DNA from: JAIBJN01 sp035461525
Lineage (GTDB): Bacteria > Actinomycetota > Thermoleophilia > Gaiellales > Gaiellaceae
DNA: 11,518 bases
Assembly: GCA_035461525.1 (NCBI GenBank)
Contig: DATHVD010000100.1
Location: forward strand, 1 to 11,518
Reading direction: 5' to 3'
Each line of letters opens with the position of its first letter. The stretch's first letter is position 1. The translations under genes and the position numbers were made by a program. Below the pieces are notes generated by a model. The model searched no databases. It was not told the origin of the DNA and saw only the letters and a list, made by a program, of their open reading frames with translations. Positions 1-6,514 of the stretch are shown one piece after another.

Positions 1-1
1 C

Positions 2-1120
2 GCGTCCGCCCTCGCCGGCTCGCTCGTGGGAAGCGTCGTCGTCGGTCGCGCCTCCGACCGGATCGGCCGGCGCCGGCTCTTCCAGCTCTCGATCCTCTGG
101 TACTCGGTCTTCACGGCCGCGACCGCTCTCGCGTGGGCGCCGGCGTCGGTCTTCGGCTTCCGCTTCCTGGCCGGGCTCGGGCTCGGCGGCATGCTCGTCC
201 TCGACCCCTCGCTCCTCGCCGAGTACCTGCCGCCGCAGCGGCGCGGGCGCTTCCTCGCCTTCCTCGACTTCTTCTGGCCCTTCGGGCTCCTCATGGCCGT
301 CGGGCTGTCGTACCTGTTCCTCGACGTGCTCGGGAACGAGTGGCGCTGGCTCTTCGTCGCCGCGTCCTTCCCGGCCTTCCTCGCCTGGATCGTGCGCAGG
401 ACGCTGCCCGAGAGCCCGTACTTCCTCGCGCGGACGGGCAGGCGCGAGGAGGCCGCGACTGTCCTCGCCGAGATCACCGGACGCGAGGTGGCCGCCGAGG
501 AGGTCGAGTTGCCGAGCGAGCCTCGCTCCTCGGTGCGGGAACTCGTGGCCAGCCGCCTGCGCGGGACGTCCGCCCTGATCGTGCTCGTCTGGATCGCGCT
601 CAACATCTCCTACTACGGGCTCTTCATCTGGCTTCCCAACGTCCTCGGCGCGGAGGGGGCCTTCGACCTCAACGCCTACGTCCTCCTCGTGCTCGTCGCG
701 CTCGCGCAGTTCCCGGGCTACGCCGCCGCGATCTGGCTCGTCGAGGCGTGGGGCCGGAAGCCGACGCTGGCGACGTTCCTGCTCCTCGGCGGCGCGAGCG
801 CGCTCATGTTCGCGCTCGCGGAGTCGACGGTCGTGTACGTGCTGGCGCTCTTCTTCGTGGGCTTCTTCAACCTCGGCGCGTGGGGCGCCGTCTACCCGTA
901 CACGTCGGAGCTCTTCCCGACGCGCCTGCGCTCGAGCGCCTTCGGCATGGTCGAGGGCGTGGGCAAGGGAGCGGCGATCGGCGGCCCGTATCTCTTCGGC
1001 GCGCTCATCGACTGGACCGGGGACACGCTCTGGTCGCTCGTCTTCGTCGCCGCCGTCATGGCCGCCGGCGGCGCCGTGACGCTGCTCGGTCGGGAGACGA
1101 AGGGCGGGAGGATCGACTAG
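2..1120 (+). CDS. MFS transporter, sugar/metabolite:H+ symporter type (5' partial)
   Basis: Inner-membrane secondary transporter of the major facilitator superfamily; the substrate cannot be read from the sequence. The reading frame is open from base 2, so the gene starts left of the window; the GTG at 26 lies inside the family's motif A and is unlikely to be the true start. The first visible residues carry the TM2–TM3 loop motif A (GRASDRIGRRR). Further on come a PESP-type motif after TM6 (PESPYFLARTGR), a hydrophilic central loop, a second-half GRK motif (WGRKP) and a late ELFPTRLRSS motif, followed by a terminal ETKG. PESP, ELFPTR and ETKG are typical of the sugar-porter/AAHS side of the superfamily. 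About ten membrane segments are visible; only the N-terminal one or two are missing. The stop codon overlaps the stop of the convergent permease gene. Confidence 0.9.
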   Translation, partial: ASALAGSLVGSVVVGRASDRIGRRRLFQLSILWYSVFTAATALAWAPASVFGFRFLAGLGLGGMLVLDPSLLAEYLPPQRRGRFLAFLDFFWPFGLLMAVGLSYLFLDVLGNEWRWLFVAASFPAFLAWIVRRTLPESPYFLARTGRREEAATVLAEITGREVAAEEVELPSEPRSSVRELVASRLRGTSALIVLVWIALNISYYGLFIWLPNVLGAEGAFDLNAYVLLVLVALAQFPGYAAAIWLVEAWGRKPTLATFLLLGGASALMFALAESTVVYVLALFFVGFFNLGAWGAVYPYTSELFPTRLRSSAFGMVEGVGKGAAIGGPYLFGALIDWTGDTLWSLVFVAAVMAAGGAVTLLGRETKGGRID

Positions 1121-2283
1121 CCCGCGGCCTCCGCGCCCCGGGCGCGCAGGCGGTGCACGCCCCACGGGATCCACCAGAGGAGGAGACCGGCGGCGAGGCC
1201 GAGGGCGAGGTTGGCCTGGAAGCCGATCGCGCCGACGAGGAGCGCGAGCGCCCAGTCGCGCGCGCCGCGCAGGTCGCGGAGGAGCCCTACGTGCAGGAGA
1301 CCGGCCGCCGCGAGTAGCGCGGCGAGCAGGGGGAGCGGGAAGGCGGCCAGGAGGGCGGCGAGGCCCGAGCCGAAGCCGATCGCGAGGACGATCAGGGCGA
1401 CGCCCATGGCCAGCGGGGCCCCGCCGGTGCGGGCCCCGAAGGAGACGTGCGCCGTCAGGCCTCCGGCCCCGTGGCACACGGGCATTCCACCGATCGCGCC
1501 GGCGAGGAGGTTCGCGCTCCCGAACGTCGTCGCGAGCCGGCCGGGCCGGACGCCGCGCGCCCGCTCTCCGAAGTACGCCCGCGCCGCGTCCGCGGTCGCC
1601 AGGCAGGAGTTGGCGAAGGAGAGGGGCGCCTGCGGCACGACGAGGACCGTGAAGGCGGTCCCCAGGACGGCGAGGTCGAGGCTCGGGAGCGCGAGCTCGG
1701 ACGGCCCGAAGGAGGCGTCCCCGGACGCGCGGGTCACCATGATCCCGACCCCGATCGCGACGAGTACGAGCGTGATCGCGTGGCGGCGGAGGGCAAGCGC
1801 CGCCGCGAGCGCCGCCGCGGCGAGGGGGATCCCCCAGCCGGCGTCCGGCGCGTGCGCGGCGAAGGCGGCGGGCGGATCGGCGACGAGATCCCAGGCGATC
1901 GTGAGGAAGAGCAGCCCGACGGTGAGCTGGACGCCGCGCACGAGGGCCCGCGGAAACGCGCGCGCGGCCAGGTCGAGGAGGCCGAGGCGGCCGGCGAGGA
2001 CGAAGAGGGCGCCCATAAGGAGCGCGCCGGCCGCGATCTCGTCGGAGCCGAGCCCCTTGGCGATCGCGATCGCGCCGAACGCCTTCAGCGGCTGAACGGG
2101 GATCGGGAGGCGGTAGACGGCCGCCGCGACGAGGTAGAGCAGCCCGGCCGGGAGCAGCACGGCAGTCGCGGAGAGGCCGTTGGCGACGATGAGCGTGACG
2201 GCGATGGGGACGAGGACGCCGAGGTCGGCGACCGCGCCCGCGAGCTCGCGGCGATCGAAGCGCACGAGCGTATGATGGCTCAC
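1117..2283 (-). CDS. MOT1-type sulfate/molybdate permease
   Basis: A 388-residue, strongly hydrophobic membrane protein of the MFS_MOT1 family (putative sulfate or molybdate uptake). Both family signatures are present: a first-half block GDLG-like (ADLGVLVPIA, about 19–28) followed by PVQPLKA at 62–68, and a second-half block GGMPVCHGAGG at 265–275 followed by FGARTGG at 282–288. In characterised MOT1 proteins these blocks line the oxyanion path. I count roughly ten membrane segments. The start is GTG at 2283; GGAAG (complement of 2293–2297) lies 9 nt upstream and is a plausible ribosome site, although it sits inside the divergent gene. Sharing a start region with a persulfide-oxidising enzyme favours a sulfur oxyanion over molybdate, but this is inference. 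The stop overlaps the MFS gene stop. Confidence 0.88.
   Translation of the reverse strand: MSHHTLVRFDRRELAGAVADLGVLVPIAVTLIVANGLSATAVLLPAGLLYLVAAAVYRLPIPVQPLKAFGAIAIAKGLGSDEIAAGALLMGALFVLAGRLGLLDLAARAFPRALVRGVQLTVGLLFLTIAWDLVADPPAAFAAHAPDAGWGIPLAAAALAAALALRRHAITLVLVAIGVGIMVTRASGDASFGPSELALPSLDLAVLGTAFTVLVVPQAPLSFANSCLATADAARAYFGERARGVRPGRLATTFGSANLLAGAIGGMPVCHGAGGLTAHVSFGARTGGAPLAMGVALIVLAIGFGSGLAALLAAFPLPLLAALLAAAGLLHVGLLRDLRGARDWALALLVGAIGFQANLALGLAAGLLLWWIPWGVHRLRARGAEAAG
2271..2276 (+). promoter_or_regulatory. Candidate -10 element (TATGAT) for the MBL–rhodanese gene
   Basis: TATGAT matches the sigma-70-type -10 consensus at 5 of 6 positions and is rare in such GC-rich sequence. It lies inside the N-terminal codons of the divergent permease. 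Its end is 11 nt before the ATG at 2288, which would give a 5' UTR of only about 4 nt. No Shine–Dalgarno is visible before that ATG, which fits near-leaderless translation. No convincing -35 is seen. Confidence 0.5.
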
Positions 2284-2287
2284 CGAG

Positions 2288-3667
2288 ATGTTCTTCCGTC
2301 AGGTGCTGCACGAGGACCTCGGCTGCGCTTCCTACGTCGTCGCGGACGGCGGTGAGGCCGCGGTCGTCGACCCCAAGTGGGACGTCGAGGACTACCTCGC
2401 GCTCGCCGAGGAGCACGGCTTCGAGATCCGCCACGTCCTCGAGACGCACAACCACGCCGACCACCTCTCCGGCAAGGGCCGCCTGGCGCGGACGACCGGG
2501 GCGACGATCCACGTCCCCGCAACGGCCGGCGTCGAGTATCCGCACGAGCCGATGGCGGACGGGGACTCGATCCGGGTCGGCGACGTGACCATCACGGCGC
2601 TCGCCACCCCCGGTCACCGGCCCGAGCACACCGCCTACGTCGTCGCCGACGAGAGTCGCGGCGGGGAGCCCTGGCTCGTCGTCACCGGTGACTCGCTCTT
2701 CGTCGGCGACGTCGCCCGCCCGGATCTCGCCGTCGAGGCCGAGGAGGGCGCCCGCGGACTCTACGACTCCGTGCGGCGGCTGCTCGAGCTCGGCGACTTC
2801 GCGGAGGTCTGGCCGGGTCACATCGGCGGCTCTCTGTGCGGCGGCGCCGGCATGAGCGAGAAGCCCGGGACGACGATCGGCTTCGAGCGCCGCTTCAACC
2901 GTCTCCTGGCGAGCGAGGACGAGGACGCGTTCGTGCAGGCCCTGACCGGAAGCCTCGCCCCCCAGCCGCCCAACTTCAAGCGGATCGTCGAGCTCAACCG
3001 GGGGCCGCTGATCGAGGAGGCGGCGCACCTCGACCCGCTCGCTCCCGCCGTCGTGCAGGAGCGCCTCGGCGCCGGGGCGACGCTCGTCGACGGACGCGAC
3101 ACGCGCGCCTACGACGCGGCCCACGTCCCCGGCTCGATCAACGTGACCATGGTGCGCGCCGCAGTCGGCACGCGCGCCGCCTGGGTCGTCGACCCCGAGA
3201 GCGAGGTGGTCCTGGCCGCGTCCACCGACGAGGAGGCCCGCCGCCTCGGCCGGCTCCTCGAGGCCGTCGGCTTCCGCCGCCTCGCCGGCTTCCTGGCCGG
3301 GGGAATCGAGGCGTGGCGCGAGGCCGGCCATCCGGTCTCCTCGACGGCCGCCATCGGCCTCGCCGAGCTCGCCGACCGGCTTCGCGGCGGCGAGGTGCGC
3401 CTGCTCGACGTGCGGGAACAGGACGAGTGGGAGGAGGGCCACGTCGAGGGCTCGCTCCACGTCCCCTACCACGAGCTGCGCGACGGCATCCCCGAGGAGC
3501 TCGGCAACGGCGGGCGGCCTCTCGCGGTCGCCTGCTCCGCCGGGAACCGCAGCTCGATCGCCGCATCGCTCCTCCGCCGTGCCGGCGTCGACGACGTCGT
3601 CCACGTCGCCGAGGGCAGCATCGCCGACCTGCCCGAAGAGGGCATCGAGCTCGTCCGCGCGGGCTGA
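2288..3667 (+). CDS. CstB-like persulfide dioxygenase–rhodanese fusion (MBL fold + pseudo-rhodanese + rhodanese)
   Basis: Predicted cytoplasmic enzyme of 459 residues that oxidises low-molecular-weight persulfides and moves sulfane sulfur. Residues 1–190 are a metallo-beta-lactamase fold of the ETHE1/persulfide dioxygenase type: THNHADH at 53–59, H110 in GHRPEH, D135 in GDSLF and H178 in PGH. H54, H110 and D135 correspond to the mononuclear iron ligands of ETHE1. C184 (GSLCG) sits where CstB-type enzymes carry a conserved cysteine. Residues about 255–352 are a rhodanese-like domain (VDGRDTRAYDAAHVPGS) whose active-site loop reads LAASTDEEA, with no cysteine. Residues about 358–455 are a second rhodanese with an intact loop CSAGNRSS, catalytic Cys at 416. 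This order and length match Staphylococcus aureus CstB. The start ATG is supported by the conserved FRQ…LGCASY N-terminus. The divergent MOT1 permease suggests a sulfur-handling pair. Confidence 0.9.
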   Translation: MFFRQVLHEDLGCASYVVADGGEAAVVDPKWDVEDYLALAEEHGFEIRHVLETHNHADHLSGKGRLARTTGATIHVPATAGVEYPHEPMADGDSIRVGDVTITALATPGHRPEHTAYVVADESRGGEPWLVVTGDSLFVGDVARPDLAVEAEEGARGLYDSVRRLLELGDFAEVWPGHIGGSLCGGAGMSEKPGTTIGFERRFNRLLASEDEDAFVQALTGSLAPQPPNFKRIVELNRGPLIEEAAHLDPLAPAVVQERLGAGATLVDGRDTRAYDAAHVPGSINVTMVRAAVGTRAAWVVDPESEVVLAASTDEEARRLGRLLEAVGFRRLAGFLAGGIEAWREAGHPVSSTAAIGLAELADRLRGGEVRLLDVREQDEWEEGHVEGSLHVPYHELRDGIPEELGNGGRPLAVACSAGNRSSIAASLLRRAGVDDVVHVAEGSIADLPEEGIELVRAG

Positions 3668-3685
3668 GAGGAGACCGCCTCTTGC

Positions 3686-3691
3686 TACACT
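3686..3691 (+). promoter_or_regulatory. Candidate -10 element (TACACT) for the tRNA gene
   Basis: TACACT ends 11 nt before the first tRNA base, giving a start about 5 nt upstream of the mature end. A short AGAGG/CCTCT hairpin (3667–3671 with 3678–3682) between the MBL gene stop and this box could weakly end the upstream transcript. No clear -35 is visible, so the call rests on the hexamer and its position. Confidence 0.4.
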
Positions 3692-3702
3692 CCGCCGCGC
3701 AG

Positions 3703-3776
3703 GGCGGCGTAGCTCAGCTGGTTAGAGCAGCGGAATCATAATCCGTGTGTCGTAGGTTCGAGTCCTACCGCCGCTA
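3703..3776 (+). tRNA. tRNA-Met (CAU anticodon, elongator type)
   Basis: A full cloverleaf can be folded by hand: acceptor 3703–3709 with 3769–3775 (one terminal G·U), T8 A9, D stem GCTC/GAGC (3712–3715 with 3725–3728), anticodon stem GCGGA/TCCGT (3730–3734 with 3742–3746), 7-nt loop with anticodon CAT at 3737–3739, 5-nt variable loop, T stem GTAGG/CCTAC and T loop TTCGAGT. The discriminator is A3776; CCA is not encoded. It lacks initiator features (three G–C pairs in the anticodon stem, a 1–72 C·A mismatch and A11–U24). A CAU tRNA could instead be lysidine-modified tRNA-Ile2, but the anticodon arm looks like actinobacterial elongator Met. A tRNA upstream of rpmG is a common arrangement. Confidence 0.95.
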
Positions 3777-4064
3777 CTCGGCGGCGCCCTCGGGCTCGAA
3801 CTGAATCTGCTCATCCCGAGGACGTCCCCGTAGCCGCGGTCGAAGCGCGGCCAGACGTACCAAGACGTACGCCTCCCCCCGGACGAGCCGGCGCGCCTCG
3901 CCCCCGAAGCGCCACGCCCGCTCGAGCGGGAACCGGCTCACGGTCGGCCAGCGGCTGAGGATCTTCCGGTCGTCGCGCCAGAGCACGTTGTAGCCCGCCG
4001 CCTTCGGGACGTCGACCCAGTCGAGGACGGGCGGCTCGCCGACGCGCGCGCCCGCGCGCGGGGG
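3774..4064 (-). pseudogene. Degenerate remnant of an extracellular repeat-domain protein (WYVWP-type)
   Basis: On the minus strand this reads PPRAGARVGEPPVLDW (from about 4064), then VDVPKAAGYNVLWRDDRKIL, SRWP and RAWRFGG, which looks like a beta-sandwich (fibronectin-like) repeat I associate with secreted Thermoleophilia proteins. The expected WYVWP ending is present only in the next frame (WYVWPRFDRGYGDVLG), reached if one extra A in 3861–3864 is ignored. A second shift near 3795–3805 would be needed to return to the frame ending in EPEGAAE and stop TAG at 3774–3776, which coincides with the last three tRNA bases. No plausible start, signal peptide or ribosome site is seen upstream. The likely explanation is a decayed gene fragment; a sequencing error in a live gene is the alternative. 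Family recognition is from memory of motif style. Confidence 0.45.
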
Positions 4065-4308
4065 AATGCGCGAGGAGCGGGCCGGGCTGCTCGAGCGCGT
4101 GGCCGTCGATGCGGGCTGGGGCCCCTATGGAGGGGCTTGTAGCGAAAAGGACTAGCTCGATATTCACTCGCCGGCGGGCAGAATTCAGGGGCGGATGCCG
4201 GCCTGCCTGCGGGGCAAACGCCGTCCCAGCTACAATCGTCTCGCGGCGGGAGGACTCGTCCTCGCGCCGAAGCCTTTCAAGGGTCGGAATCGGAAGAGAG
4301 ATCGAACG
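4065..4308. other. Intergenic region upstream of rpmG
   Basis: No supported gene. It holds a perfect 6-bp hairpin GCCCCT-ATGG-AGGGGC (4121–4136), an A/T-richer patch at 4137–4165 (weak TTGTAG…GATATT promoter-like pair), the TACAAT box at 4231–4236 and a short inverted repeat GAGGA-CTCG-TCCTC (4250–4263) that would lie in the rpmG 5' UTR. I recognise no riboswitch or other RNA in it. Confidence 0.5.
4231..4236 (+). promoter_or_regulatory. Candidate -10 element (TACAAT) for the rpmG–rplL cluster
   Basis: TACAAT is a 5-of-6 match to TATAAT in GC-rich surroundings, 72 nt upstream of the rpmG ATG, predicting a leader of about 65 nt. The -35 region is not recognisable. It is the best promoter candidate for the tightly packed rpmG–secE–nusG–rplK–rplA genes. 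Confidence 0.5.
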
Positions 4309-4470
4309 ATGGCAACAGGAGTCCGAGTCGCGATCACGCTTGCCTGCACCGAGTGCAAGCGGCGCAACTACCAGTCGCAGAAGTCGAAGCGGAACACCCC
4401 GGACCGGTTCGAGACGAAGAAGCACTGCCGCTGGTGCGGTCGCCACACGCTGCACCGGGAGACGAGGTAG
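4309..4470 (+). CDS. rpmG: 50S ribosomal protein L33
   Basis: 53-residue large-subunit ribosomal protein. It opens with MATGVRVAITLACTEC and carries four zinc-ribbon cysteines: C13, C16, C40 and C43 (CTEC … CRWC). It is therefore the zinc-binding C+ form; organisms that hold both forms switch to a zinc-free paralogue under zinc limitation, and no second copy is in this window. Length is normal. The ATG at 4309 was chosen because it gives the canonical N-terminus and has a purine-rich GGAAGAGAG upstream; the frame is open further 5' but that stretch does not resemble L33. The TAG stop shares its last base with the secE GTG (TAGTG), so the two genes are probably translationally coupled. Confidence 0.97.
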   Translation: MATGVRVAITLACTECKRRNYQSQKSKRNTPDRFETKKHCRWCGRHTLHRETR

Positions 4471-4799
4471 TGGCGCGCCCGTCGCGGACACGCCGCAAGC
4501 GCGGCGACTTCCAGGCGCCCGCGCAGCCCGAGCGTTCGCGCTCGCGCCGCGGCCGTGAGATCAAGCCCGCCGGGCAGCCGAAGAGCCAGACGGGCGCGAA
4601 GCGCGAGCGCCGCCGCGGCATCCGCACGTTCATCGGCGAGTCCGCCGCCGAGCTGCGCAAGGTCGACTGGCCCGGGCGCTCGCAGCTCGTCGCGGGCACC
4701 ACGGTCGTGATCATCGCCGTCGCGATCGTCGGCGCCTACCTGTTCGTCGTCGACTTCGGCCTCCAGCGCTTCGTCCGCGACGTGCTCCTCGGCCTCTAG
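4470..4799 (+). CDS. secE: Preprotein translocase subunit SecE
   Basis: 109-residue single-span subunit of the SecYEG protein-conducting channel in the cytoplasmic membrane. The first 50 residues are a very basic, low-complexity cytoplasmic extension (many Arg/Lys, RTRRKRG, RSRSRRGRE). The conserved SecE domain follows: an amphipathic helix with the family motif ELRKVDWPGR at 61–70, then one membrane segment at about 73–96. The GTG at 4470 was chosen because it overlaps the rpmG stop by one base and has GGGAGACGAGG just upstream; longer in-frame starts would run far into rpmG. Actinobacterial SecE proteins usually have such an N-terminal extension. It sits directly before nusG, the standard arrangement. 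Confidence 0.95.
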   Translation: MARPSRTRRKRGDFQAPAQPERSRSRRGREIKPAGQPKSQTGAKRERRRGIRTFIGESAAELRKVDWPGRSQLVAGTTVVIIAVAIVGAYLFVVDFGLQRFVRDVLLGL

Positions 4800-4806
4800 G
4801 AGAGCC

Positions 4807-5337
4807 GTGTTCCGCTGGTACGTCATCAACACCTACTCGGGCCACGAGAACAAGGTCAAGACCAACCTCGAGCATCGGATCGTCTCGATGGGGCAGCAGC
4901 CGCGCTTCCGGCGCGTCGTCGTGCCTACCGAGCAGGTCGTCGAGACCAAGGACGGCCAGAAGGTGCAGACCGAGAAGCGCGTCCTTCCCGGCTACGTCCT
5001 TGTCAACATGGACATGTCCGACGAGGCGTGGACGGTCGTGAAGAACACTCCCGGCGTCACCGGCTTCGTCGGCTCGGGCACGAAGCCGGTGCCGCTCTCG
5101 CAGCCGGAGGTCGACCGGATCCTCCACACCGCATCGGCCGCGGCAGACCGGCCGAGGACGACCGTCGAGTTCGAGCTCGGCGAGACGGTGAAGATCACCT
5201 CCGGCTCGCTCTCCGACTTCGACGGCGAGGTGATCGACGTCAACGCCGACCAGCAGAAGCTCAAGGTGCTCGTCAACATCTTCGAGCGCCAGACCCCGGT
5301 CGAGGTGAGCTTCGACCAAGTCAAGAAGATGGACTAG
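4807..5337 (+). CDS. nusG: Transcription termination/antitermination factor NusG
   Basis: 176-residue elongation factor that binds the RNA polymerase clamp and links it to Rho or the ribosome. The NGN domain occupies about 1–110 (start FRWYVINTYSGHE, LPGYV at 60–64, TPGVTGFVG at 81–89). A KOW domain follows at about 124–158 (GETVKI, then SGSLSDFDGEV) and the C-terminus ends DQVKKMD. The length equals the short bacterial form, without the acidic N-terminal extension seen in Streptomyces or Mycobacterium NusG. Start is GTG at 4807, preceded by AGGAGAG at 4798–4804, partly inside the secE stop. The gene lies 7 bp after secE and 9 bp before rplK, so all are probably on one mRNA. Confidence 0.97.
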   Translation: MFRWYVINTYSGHENKVKTNLEHRIVSMGQQPRFRRVVVPTEQVVETKDGQKVQTEKRVLPGYVLVNMDMSDEAWTVVKNTPGVTGFVGSGTKPVPLSQPEVDRILHTASAAADRPRTTVEFELGETVKITSGSLSDFDGEVIDVNADQQKLKVLVNIFERQTPVEVSFDQVKKMD

Positions 5338-5346
5338 GCAGGGACC

Positions 5347-5772
5347 ATGGCAAAGAAGGTACTCACGCTCATCAAGCTCCAGATTCCGGGTGGGCAGGCC
5401 AACCCGGCGCCGCCCGTCGGCCCCGCGCTCGGCCAGCACGGGGTCAACATCATGGAGTTCTGCAAGGCGTTCAACGCCCAGACGCAGCAGGAGAACGGGC
5501 GCATCATCCCGGTGGAGATCACGGTCTTCGAGGACCGCTCCTTCACCTTCATCACGAAGACGCCCCCCGCGGCCGTCCTCATCAAGGAGGCGCTGCGGAT
5601 CGAGAAGGGCTCGTCCGAGCCGAACCGGGACAAGGTCGGCACGATCACGCCGGCCCAGGTGCGGCAGATCGCCGAGACGAAGCTCGAGGACCTGAACGCG
5701 CGCGACGTCGACCAGGCGATGAGGATCATCGAGGGGACGGCGCGCTCGATGGGAGTGGAGGTCTCCAGATGA
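5347..5772 (+). CDS. rplK: 50S ribosomal protein L11
   Basis: 141 residues, the standard full length. L11 forms the GTPase-associated centre with 23S rRNA and the L10–L12 stalk, and is the target region of thiostrepton-type antibiotics and of RelA activation. The N-terminal domain shows the proline-rich GGQANPAPPVGPALG stretch at 15–29 and GVNIMEFCKAFN; the C-terminal RNA-binding domain ends with the DLNARDVDQAMRIIEGTARS stretch (114–133). The ATG follows AGGCAGGGA by 2 nt. The TGA stop overlaps the rplA start as ATGA. Only 9 bp separate it from nusG, so there is no separate rplK promoter or L1-binding leader at the usual place. Confidence 0.98.
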   Translation: MAKKVLTLIKLQIPGGQANPAPPVGPALGQHGVNIMEFCKAFNAQTQQENGRIIPVEITVFEDRSFTFITKTPPAAVLIKEALRIEKGSSEPNRDKVGTITPAQVRQIAETKLEDLNARDVDQAMRIIEGTARSMGVEVSR

Positions 5773-6500
5773 GCAGCCACGGCAAGCGCTACCGCCAGGC
5801 GCGGGAGGCGATCGACCGCGAGCGCCTCTACACCCCGCTCGAGGCGGTCCGGATCCTGAAGGAGGCCCCGGCGGCGAAGTTCGACGAGACCGTCGAGGTG
5901 CACCTGAACCTGGGCCTCAACGTCCGCCACGCCGACCAGCAGCTCCGCGGGACGCTCATGCTTCCGCACGGCACCGGCAAGGAGTTGCGCGTGGCCGTCT
6001 TCGCCGAGGGCGAGAAGGCCAAGGAGGCCGAGGAGGCCGGCGCGGACGTCGTCGGCGCCGCCGACCTCGGCGCGCAGATCGAGGAGGGCTTCGACGACTT
6101 CGACGTCGCCATCGCCACGCCGGACCTGATGGGCACGGTCGGCAAGCTCGGCCGCATCCTCGGCCCGCGCGGCAAGATGCCGAACCCGAAGACCGGCACG
6201 GTCACCTTCGACGTGGCCAAGGCGGTCAAGGACGCAAAGGCGGGGAAGCTCGAGTACCGCACCGACCGGGGCGCGAACGTCCATCTCGTCGTCGGGCGCA
6301 AGAGCTTCGACGAGCGCGCGCTGCTCGAGAACTACGGGACGATCGTCGAGGAGATCGTGCGCGCGAAGCCCGCGGCCGCGAAGGGCCGCTACATCAAGTC
6401 GATCACGCTGACGAGCTCGATGGGCCCGGGCGTGCGCGTGGATCCCTCGCGGACGCGCGACGTCGCCGCCGAGCTCGAGGAGGCGCTCGCCCCCGCGTAG
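5769..6500 (+). CDS. rplA: 50S ribosomal protein L1
   Basis: 243 residues; forms the mobile L1 stalk at the ribosomal E site and in many bacteria also represses its own operon by binding mRNA. The family signature LGRILGPRGKMPNP is at 127–140, followed by KTGTVT; the N-terminal block KRYRQAREAID and the C-terminal block GRYIKSITLTSSMGPGVRVD are also typical. Length is normal. The ATG at 5769 overlaps the rplK stop (ATGA), and GGAGG at 5757–5761 gives a 7-nt spacing. It is followed by a 141-bp gap holding the L10 leader. Confidence 0.98.
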   Translation: MSSHGKRYRQAREAIDRERLYTPLEAVRILKEAPAAKFDETVEVHLNLGLNVRHADQQLRGTLMLPHGTGKELRVAVFAEGEKAKEAEEAGADVVGAADLGAQIEEGFDDFDVAIATPDLMGTVGKLGRILGPRGKMPNPKTGTVTFDVAKAVKDAKAGKLEYRTDRGANVHLVVGRKSFDERALLENYGTIVEEIVRAKPAAAKGRYIKSITLTSSMGPGVRVDPSRTRDVAAELEEALAPA

Positions 6501-6514
6501 AGCTCAGCGACAAC

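Noticed and set aside
1211..2355. Plus-strand open frames across the permease gene
   Set aside because: Antisense shadows of the MOT1 permease, which has clear family motifs on the minus strand.
3703..3776. Reading the CAU tRNA as initiator tRNA-fMet
   Set aside because: C11–G24 pair, no three G–C pairs in the anticodon stem and a paired (G·U) 1–72 position are elongator features.
4121..4136. GCCCCT-ATGG-AGGGGC hairpin as a terminator or riboswitch
   Set aside because: Only 6 bp, followed by TTGTAGCG without a U-tract, upstream of the likely rpmG promoter and not part of a recognised RNA family.
3811..4491. Minus-strand 226-codon frame spanning the rpmG leader and rpmG
   Set aside because: Overlaps rpmG, compositionally a shadow; the recognisable repeat motifs in this region are in a different minus frame.
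5334..6284. Minus-strand open frame opposite rplK/rplA
   Set aside because: Mirror of conserved ribosomal protein genes, no ribosome site or recognisable domain.
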